Source of the DNA: Fodinibacter sp963763015
GTDB taxonomy: Bacteria; Actinomycetota; Actinomycetes; Actinomycetales; Dermatophilaceae
Reading direction: 5' to 3'
Length of the DNA: 64,000 nt
Assembly: GCA_963763015.1 (NCBI GenBank)
Contig: CAVXML010000007.1
Span: 620,001-684,000 of the forward strand
Below are positions 58,211 through 64,000 of this stretch, one piece after another (position 1 is the stretch's first letter; each line of letters opens with the position of its first letter). A program made the translations under genes and the position numbers. The notes beneath the pieces are model-generated. The model was not told the DNA's origin and did no database searches. It saw nothing but the letters and a program-made list of their open reading frames with translations.

Positions 58211-59295
58211 ACGACTTCATCCCCCCGGCCAGGCCGCTCATCGGTGACGAGGAGCGTGCGGCCGTCGACCGGGTGCTGCGCAGCGGGATGCTCGCCCAGG
58301 GTCCGGAGGTCAAGGCCTTCGAGCAGGAGTTCTCGGAGCACTTCGGCCTCGGCCGTGCGTGCGTGGCGGTCAACTCCGGAACCTCCGGCCAGCAGCTCGG
58401 CCTCCTCGCGAGCGGGGTCTCGGCCGGCGAGGAGGTCATCGTCCCGTCCTTCACGTTCGCGGCCACGTGCAACTCGGTGGCCCTCACGGGTGCGACCCCG
58501 GTGTTCGCCGACATCGACGCCGACGACTTCTGCCTCTCGCCCGAGGCGGTGGAAGCGGCGATCACCGACCGGACGGTCGGCGTCATGCCGGTGCACCTCT
58601 ACGGCCACCCGGCGAAGATGGACCGCATCACCGAGATCGCCGAGCAGCACGGCATCCAGGTGTTCGAGGACGCCGCCCAGGCGCACGGCGCGTCGCTGCG
58701 GGGCACGCCAGTGGGGGCCTTCGGGAGCTTCGCGATGTTCTCGCTGTACCCGACCAAGAACATGACGTCCGGCGAGGGCGGGATGGTGTCCGTCGCGAAC
58801 GACGACATCGAGCGGCTCATCCGGCTCTACCGGAACCAGGGCATGGAGATGCAGTACCACAACGAGGTCGTGGGCTTCAACATGCGGATGACCGACATCC
58901 ACGCCGCCATCGGCCGGGAGCAGCTCAAGAAGGTCGACGGGTGGACCAAGCGCCGGCAGGAGAACGCCGCGTTCCTCTCGGCCAACCTCACCGGGGTGAC
59001 GACGCCACCGGTCGCCGACGGCGCGGTGCACGTCTACCACCAGTACACCGTGCGGGTGCCGCAGGACCGCGACGGTTTCGCGAAGGCCCTCAAGGAGGAG
59101 TACCAGGTCGGGTCGGGAATGTTCTACCCGGTGCCCAACCACCTGCTCAAGCCGTTCCAGGTCGACGTCGACCTGCCCGAGACGGCTCGTGCGGCGGCCG
59201 AGTGCCTGTCGCTCCCCGTCCACCCGTCCCTGGGCCAGGGCGACCTCGAGCGCATCGTCGGGGCGGTCAACGCCCTCGCGGCGGCGGGAGCCTGA
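58207..59295 (+). CDS. DegT/DnrJ/EryC1-family sugar aminotransferase (WlbC/WbpE-like)
   Basis: 362 residues, PLP enzyme that aminates a nucleotide keto-sugar. Seen: GSGMLAQGPEVKAFEQEF-type start (LRSGMLAQGPEVKAFEQEFS), CVAVNSGTSGQQLGLLASGV, VIVPSFTFAATCNSV, VFEDAAQAHGASLRG (PLP-phenol Asp), SLYPTKNMTSGEGGMV with the PLP Lys at about residue 184, and FNMRMTDIHAAIGREQLKK. Neighbours supply the matching oxidase and acetyltransferase. Confidence 0.9.
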   Translation: MNDFIPPARPLIGDEERAAVDRVLRSGMLAQGPEVKAFEQEFSEHFGLGRACVAVNSGTSGQQLGLLASGVSAGEEVIVPSFTFAATCNSVALTGATPVFADIDADDFCLSPEAVEAAITDRTVGVMPVHLYGHPAKMDRITEIAEQHGIQVFEDAAQAHGASLRGTPVGAFGSFAMFSLYPTKNMTSGEGGMVSVANDDIERLIRLYRNQGMEMQYHNEVVGFNMRMTDIHAAIGREQLKKVDGWTKRRQENAAFLSANLTGVTTPPVADGAVHVYHQYTVRVPQDRDGFAKALKEEYQVGSGMFYPVPNHLLKPFQVDVDLPETARAAAECLSLPVHPSLGQGDLERIVGAVNALAAAGA

Positions 59296-59298
59296 GCG

Positions 59299-60289
59299 GT
59301 GGCGAACCTGCGCGCAGGCCTGATCGGCCTGGGGATGATGGGTCGCCACCACGCCCGGGTCCTGTCGAACCTCCCGGGAGTCGAGCTCGTCGCCGTGGCC
59401 GACCCCGGCGGTGACGTCCACGGTGTGAGCAGCGGCCGCCCGGTGGAGGCGGACATCGAGGCCCTCATCGGTCACGGCCTCGACTACTGCATGGTGGCCG
59501 TGCCCACGGCGTACCACGAGCAGGTCGGCCTGGCGCTCGCCGAGGCGGGTGTCCACACCATGATCGAGAAGCCGTTGGCGCAGGACGCCGAGTCCTCGAC
59601 CCGGCTCGCTGAGGCGTTCGCGGCCCGCGGCCTCGTCGGCGCGGTCGGCCACATCGAGCGCTACAACCCGGCGCTCCAGCAGGCCCGCGCCCGGATCGAG
59701 GCCGGGGAGCTCGGGCGAGGTCTACCAGATCGTGACACGCCGTCAGGGTCCCTTCCCACCCCGGATCGCGGACGTCGGCGTCGTCAAGGACCTCGGCACG
59801 CACGACATCGACCTCACCGCCTGGGTGTCCCAGCAGGACTTCACCTCCGTCGCGGCGCGCACGGCGCACCGCTCGGGCCGCGAGCACGAGGACATGGTGA
59901 GCGTGGTGGGGCAGCTGTCCCGTGGGGCGATCACCAACCACCTCGTCAACTGGCTGTCGCCGTTCAAGGAGCGGGTCACGGTGGTCACCGGGGAGATGGG
60001 GGCGTTCGTCGCCGACACCCTCACCGCCGACCTCACCTTCCACGCCAACGGGGAGGGGGTGCAGTCGTGGGACGCGATCTCGAAGTTCCGCGGGGTCTCC
60101 GAGGGTGACGTGATCCGGTTCGCAATGGCCAAACCGGAGCCGCTGCGCACCGAGCACGAGCAGTTCCGGGATGCCGTCCTGGGCAAGGAGGCCGACATCG
60201 TCACGATGCGCCAGGGGCTCAGCACCGTGCGCGTGGCCGAGGCGTGCCTGGAGTCGGCCGCCACGGGTCAGACCGTGGCACTGTCCTAG
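59299..60289 (+). CDS. Gfo/Idh/MocA-family sugar oxidoreductase (WlbA/WbpB-like), frameshifted
   Basis: 329 residues after repair. NAD-binding start RAGLIGLGMMGRHHARVLSN, then VAVPTAYHEQVGLALAEAGVHTMIEKPLAQ (the EKP signature) and GHIERYNPALQQARARIEAGELG. The frame breaks in the GGG run 59713-59715: GELG must shift by one base to reach EVYQIVTRRQGPFPPRIADVG, then VKDLGTHDIDLTAWVS with the catalytic-region His. In WlbA this oxidises C3 of UDP-GlcNAcA. It starts three bases after the aminotransferase stop and completes a three-gene set for a diacetamido uronic acid. Confidence 0.85.
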
Positions 60290-61762
60290 GTGGCTCCCGA
60301 GAACCCCGAGCAGCCGGCGGGGCTCGGCCCGGTGCGCCCGGCACAGGGCCGCCGCCTGGCGATGCTCGTCAGCAACGGTGTCGAGGGTGACTCCCGCGTC
60401 CAGCGGTGCGCGACGACCGCGGCCGCCGCGGGATGGGACGTGCTCGTCGTGGGCAGGTCCCCTGACCAACAGCGGCACGACCTGAGCATGGGCCGCCCGG
60501 GGGGCACCTACCGGGTGGTCCTCGTCCCCGTCTCCCCTCGTGCCGGGGTCCACCCCGTGGCGTGGGTCCGTTCGCCGGGCTACCGGGCCCTGCGCCGGCG
60601 AGACGCGCTCGCCGGACACCGGGGCCTCGCCGTGTCGCACGGGGCCTGGCGCGTGCTGGACCCGTGGATCGGCGACCTGGAGCTGGCGATGTGCGGCCTC
60701 GTCGAGGACCACCGCCCCGACGTCATCCATGCTCACGACCGCCAGACGATCGCGACCGCCGCCCGTTCGGCCGCCGCGCTGCGTCACGACGGCCACCCGG
60801 TGGCCTGGCTGCTCGACGCGCACGAGGACGTGGCGTCCACGGGCAGCCGGGGCGCCACCGGGCTCCGCGGACGGGCGCGTCGCGCCATGGTGGTCGGCGA
60901 GGAGGCGGAGTGGATTCCGGATGCCGATGCGGTCCTCACCGTGTCCGACGACCTTGCGGCCGCCCTGGTGCGCCGGCACGCCCTGGTGCGCCGTCCGACC
61001 GTGGTGCTCAACGCCCCGATCCCCGTGCCCCCTGATCGCGACGGGACCGTGGGAGGGGAGGACGGCGGTGGGCCCGACACCCCGCCGCCGCTCCGTGCCC
61101 GGCTGGGCCTCCCGGCGGACGTCCCCCTCCTCGTGTACGGGGGTTCCTGTGCGCCGGCCCGCGGCGTGGTGACTGTGGTGGAGGCGCTCGTGCACCTGGA
61201 CGAGGTGCACCTCGTCCTGGTCGCCTCTGCTGGCGACACGGGGGCGACGGTGCTGGAGCAGCGCGCCCGGGACCTGGGGGTCGAGGAGCGCCTTCACCGC
61301 CTCGACTACGTGCCGGCGGAAGAGGTGACGTCGCTCTACCGCGACGCCAGCGCCGGCGTCGTGCCCCTGCTCCACCGGCCGAACCACGAGATCTCGCTCG
61401 TCACCAAGTACCTCGAGTACCTCCACGCCGGGCTCCCCGTGGTCTGCAGCGACGTCCGGACGATGGCCGACTTCACGCGGCGCCATGGGCTCGGTGAAGT
61501 CTTCGATGCCGGTGACTCCGCGTCCTTCGCACGCGCAGCACGCTCGGTGCTCGGCGACCTGGACCGATACCGTGAGGCGGTGCGACAGTCCGAGGCGGTG
61601 GCCGCCACCTCGTGGGACCGGCAGGCCAAGACCCTCCTCGCTCTCTACGAGTCCCTCTCCATCGACCTTCACGGCGGACGCCACCGGGCCTCGTCCCGGC
61701 CCCGCGACGCGGCACCTTCCGGCGAGGGGCCGGCAGGCGCGAGCGAGGGGGCGACCAGGTGA
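60290..61762 (+). CDS. Glycosyltransferase (GT-B fold)
   Basis: 490 residues. RRLAMLVSNGVEGDSRVQRCATTAAAAGWDVLVVGRS, PDVIHAHDRQTIATAARSA, then LLVYGGSCAPARGVVTVVEAL and NHEISLVTKYLEYLHAGLPVVCSDVRTMADF, the donor-site region of GT4-like enzymes. GTG directly follows the oxidoreductase stop; Pro/Gly/Asp-rich linker around residue 250. Specificity unknown; it belongs to the same message. Confidence 0.87.
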   Translation: MAPENPEQPAGLGPVRPAQGRRLAMLVSNGVEGDSRVQRCATTAAAAGWDVLVVGRSPDQQRHDLSMGRPGGTYRVVLVPVSPRAGVHPVAWVRSPGYRALRRRDALAGHRGLAVSHGAWRVLDPWIGDLELAMCGLVEDHRPDVIHAHDRQTIATAARSAAALRHDGHPVAWLLDAHEDVASTGSRGATGLRGRARRAMVVGEEAEWIPDADAVLTVSDDLAAALVRRHALVRRPTVVLNAPIPVPPDRDGTVGGEDGGGPDTPPPLRARLGLPADVPLLVYGGSCAPARGVVTVVEALVHLDEVHLVLVASAGDTGATVLEQRARDLGVEERLHRLDYVPAEEVTSLYRDASAGVVPLLHRPNHEISLVTKYLEYLHAGLPVVCSDVRTMADFTRRHGLGEVFDAGDSASFARAARSVLGDLDRYREAVRQSEAVAATSWDRQAKTLLALYESLSIDLHGGRHRASSRPRDAAPSGEGPAGASEGATR

Positions 61763-63066
61763 AGAGCCGACGACCTCGCGTCCTCTACCTCGCCTTCTTC
61801 TTCCCGCCCTCCAGGGCGAGCGGTGTCTTCCGCCCGCTCGCATCGGCCAACTTCCTCGCCGAGCAGGGCTGGGACGTCACCGTCCATGCGGGCCCCCGGG
61901 AGTACTTCACGGACTTCCTCGGATCGGTCGACCCCGAGCTCGAGGCGCGCATCGACCCGCGCATCACGGTCGTCCGGCCACCGATGCCCATGCACACCGC
62001 GACGCCGGACATCCGCGACCTCGGTGTCGTGGCGGCCCACCTCCCGACCGTGCACCGCAAGCTCCAGCGCCTGCGCCAGCAGCGCGGCTTTCCCGAGGTG
62101 TACCGCACCTGGATCCCCGGCGTCCTGCGGGCAGCCCTGCGTGAGCACGTCCGCTCCCGCTTCGACCTCGTGGTCGCGACCGGCAACCCCTTCGCCTCCT
62201 TCGCCGCGGCCTGGGCGTTCTCACGCCTCACGGGGGTGCCGTACGTCCTCGACTACCGGGACGCCTGGACCTTCCACCAGTTCCTCGACGAGGACCGGTA
62301 CCCGACCGGGCACAGCGCCTGGACCTGGGAGCGGCGGGTCCTCTCCCGCGCGTCGGAGATCGAGTTCGTCAACGCCGCGATGCTGGAGTTCCACGCTGAC
62401 CGCTACCCGCAGGCGCGGGCCCGGATGACGGTCGTGCTCAACGGTTTCGAGCCCGAGGCGGTGAGTGGGCTCACCGCACCCCCGCACCCCGAGAGGCCGC
62501 TGCGCTTCGTCTACCTCGGCACCGTGACCGAGACGATGCCGATCGAGGAGCTCATGACGGCCTGGGCAGTCGCCCGTCGTGACCCGCGGATGCGGGACGC
62601 GACGCTGACGATCCACGGACACCTGGGTTTCCGTCCGTGGAACGTCGCGCCGTTGCTGGGGCGGATCGGCGATGGCCAGGAGGGCGTGCGGTATGCCGGC
62701 CCGGTGTCCAAGACTGAGGTGGGGTCGGTCTACGCCGACGCCGACGTCCTCCTCCTCTGGCTGCCCGGGGGCCGGTACGTCACCTCGGGCAAGGTCTTCG
62801 AGTACATGGCCACCGGGCTGCCGATCGTCTCGGTGCACGACGGGGACAACGCCTCCCACGAGGTGCTGGCCGGCTACCCCTGCTGGGTCCCCTCACGCGG
62901 CACGGCCCCGGACGACATAGCCGCCCAGCTCCTGGCCGGGGCCGATGCGGCACGCAGCGCCGGCAGGGACGTGCGCGAGCGCGGTCGCGAGCACGCGATG
63001 CAGTACACCCGGCCCGCGATCCTCGCACCGTGGGAACGCCGGATGCGGAGACTGGCTCGTGGCTGA
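61759..63066 (+). CDS. Glycosyltransferase (GT4-like)
   Basis: 435 residues. RPRVLYLAFFFPPSRASGVFRPLASANFLAEQGWDVTVHAG (phosphate loop and acceptor site), FDLVVATGNPFASFAAAWAFSRLTGVPYVLDYRDAWTF, MTVVLNGFEP, RFVYLGTVTETMPIEELMTAW, LLLWLPGGRYVTSGKVFEYMATGLPIVSV (donor E-x7-E region). GTG start overlaps the previous stop (GTGA at 61759-61762). One more sugar transferase of the envelope locus. Confidence 0.88.
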   Translation: MKSRRPRVLYLAFFFPPSRASGVFRPLASANFLAEQGWDVTVHAGPREYFTDFLGSVDPELEARIDPRITVVRPPMPMHTATPDIRDLGVVAAHLPTVHRKLQRLRQQRGFPEVYRTWIPGVLRAALREHVRSRFDLVVATGNPFASFAAAWAFSRLTGVPYVLDYRDAWTFHQFLDEDRYPTGHSAWTWERRVLSRASEIEFVNAAMLEFHADRYPQARARMTVVLNGFEPEAVSGLTAPPHPERPLRFVYLGTVTETMPIEELMTAWAVARRDPRMRDATLTIHGHLGFRPWNVAPLLGRIGDGQEGVRYAGPVSKTEVGSVYADADVLLLWLPGGRYVTSGKVFEYMATGLPIVSVHDGDNASHEVLAGYPCWVPSRGTAPDDIAAQLLAGADAARSAGRDVRERGREHAMQYTRPAILAPWERRMRRLARG

Positions 63067-64000
63067 CCCGATTCGGCTCACCGTGACCACGCCCTGGTAC
63101 CCGGGCGCGAACAACCCCTTCGCCGGCGTGTTCGTCCAGCACGCCATCGAGGCCGTGCAGTCCGTCGAGCCCGGGGCCGTGGACGTCACGGTGATCCACT
63201 CCGAGGACTGGGCCACCCCGGCCGACCCGCTCGCATCACGGGTGACCCGGGCCGCCATGCGCGCTCTGACCCGGCCCGGCTCATCCGACGCGAGCCCGGT
63301 GCGGGTCCGCGAGGGGCGGCTGCTCCGGGTGCGGGTGCCGAGCGTCCCCGGCCGGGGCTTCGCCAGGCATGCGGGGTTCCACGTCGACGCAGTGCGCCGG
63401 CTCCTGCCCGGCGGTGTCATCGACGCCGACCTCGTGCACGCCCACGAGGGTCTCTTCGGTGGCCTGGTCGCCGCGCGGCTGACCCCGCCGGGGGTCCCGG
63501 TGATCGTCACCGAGCACGACACGCGCCTACGCCGCCTCCTCTCGGCTCCGGAGACCCGCGCCCTCTACATGGAGGTCATCGAGCGCTCCTCGGCCTTCCT
63601 GGTGGTCTCGGAGATGCTCGCCGAGCAGGTCTCCGGCTACGTGCCGGACCTCGCCCACCGGGTCTCGGTCCTGCCCAACGCCGTGGTCTTCGACCAGATG
63701 CCGATGCGGGCGATCCAGGTCGGCAGCCTGCGCCGCTGGCTGTACGTGGGGCGGCTGGCCGGCCACAAGGGCGCCCGGCGGCTGGTCAACACGTTCGCCG
63801 AGTGCGCACGCGAGGATCCGGAGCTGACACTGACGGTGATCGGCAGCGGCGTCCTCCGGCCCGAGCTGGAGGAGCGGGTGGCCAGGGAGGGGCTGGCCGA
63901 GCGGGTGACCTTCCGGGGCCCGGTTCCCCACGCCGGGGTGCGCGAGGCGATGAGCAGCCACGACCTCCTCGTCCACCTCAGCGAGCGGGAGACCTTCGGA
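63059..64000 (+). CDS. Glycosyltransferase family 4-type, partial at the window edge
   Basis: 314 codons are present, open to the last base. Starts at a GTG overlapping the previous gene by eight bases: ADPIRLTVTTPWYPGANNPFAGVFVQHAIEAV, DADLVHAHEGLFGGLVAARL, VIVTEHDTRLRRLL, SEMLAEQVSGYVPDLAHRVSVLPNAV, RRWLYVGRLAGHKGARRLVNTFAE, VTFRGPVPHAGVREAMSSHDLLVHLSERETFG. The usual C-terminal 70-100 residues lie outside the window. Confidence 0.88.
   Translation, partial: MADPIRLTVTTPWYPGANNPFAGVFVQHAIEAVQSVEPGAVDVTVIHSEDWATPADPLASRVTRAAMRALTRPGSSDASPVRVREGRLLRVRVPSVPGRGFARHAGFHVDAVRRLLPGGVIDADLVHAHEGLFGGLVAARLTPPGVPVIVTEHDTRLRRLLSAPETRALYMEVIERSSAFLVVSEMLAEQVSGYVPDLAHRVSVLPNAVVFDQMPMRAIQVGSLRRWLYVGRLAGHKGARRLVNTFAECAREDPELTLTVIGSGVLRPELEERVAREGLAERVTFRGPVPHAGVREAMSSHDLLVHLSERETFG

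Overview
The window is high-GC DNA with dense gene packing, frequent GTG starts, 4-base start/stop overlaps (ATGA, GTGA) and many genes that appear leaderless. Gene content is actinobacterial: acyl-CoA carboxylase alpha, beta and epsilon subunits, three LytR-CpsA-Psr (LCP) proteins, an F420-type LLM oxidoreductase, a DUF2157/GDYXXLXY pair, tryptophan 2,3-dioxygenase, and PurK/PurE. The octamer GGATGCCG and its complement recur throughout. An Intrasporangiaceae-like member of the Micrococcales is my best guess, by inference only. No rRNA, tRNA, CRISPR, transposase or phage gene was seen.

Layout. 0-6.6 kb: a Pro-rich small protein, an RsbRD-N-like protein, biotin carboxylase/carrier (accA), a MarR regulator, an aldo/keto reductase and the DUF2157-GDYXXLXY pair. 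6.6-15.6 kb: a sugar regulon. Seven leftward genes (PfkB kinase, LacI, FGGY kinase, LacD-like aldolase, ABC ATPase, permease, binding protein) face a second LacD-like aldolase and a P-loop kinase. Two copies of one palindrome lie in the divergent gap and probably bind the LacI protein. 15.6-18.3 kb: a secreted protein, kynA and a ribokinase-like gene. 18.3-24.8 kb: the most unusual part, a family of secreted Ig-like-repeat proteins. There is one decayed copy and two intact tandem copies, each intact copy behind a coupled leader ORF, and all three share upstream sequence blocks; a truncated merR lies between the two intact copies. 24.4-30.7 kb: a MerR regulator divergent from an acyl-CoA dehydrogenase and a carboxylase beta subunit (a liu-like branched-chain catabolism set), then maf and a CPA1 antiporter fused to a UBP zinc finger. 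30.7-35.6 kb: TetR, a DUF885 peptidase-like protein, a MOSC protein, and a DUF559 nuclease-like gene between two inverted arrays of palindromic repeats. 35.2-41.7 kb: accE/pccB divergent from birA, then an adenylate cyclase-like protein, a two-component system and GtrA. 41.7-47.7 kb: purK-purE, a CoA-binding protein, UDP-glucose dehydrogenase, an LLM oxidoreductase and a second acyl-CoA dehydrogenase. 47.8-64 kb: an envelope polysaccharide locus with three LCP ligases, an ABC exporter (Wzm/Wzt type), WlbA/B/C-like sugar enzymes and several glycosyltransferases, running off the end.

How genes work together. The carboxylase parts (accA, pccB, accE, birA, and a second beta subunit beside an acyl-CoA dehydrogenase) fit propionyl-/methylcrotonyl-CoA metabolism. 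The 47-64 kb locus can make, polymerise, export and attach a cell-wall glycan containing a diacetamido uronic acid. The 7-15 kb regulon looks like uptake of a keto-sugar followed by two phosphorylations and aldol cleavage.

Caution. At least nine otherwise well-conserved genes are interrupted by a single-base indel, several in homopolymers. That pattern suggests draft-quality sequence more than true gene loss, so those genes are annotated as whole genes with the break noted. The gene at 18.6-19.07 kb carries four or more breaks and is called a pseudogene.
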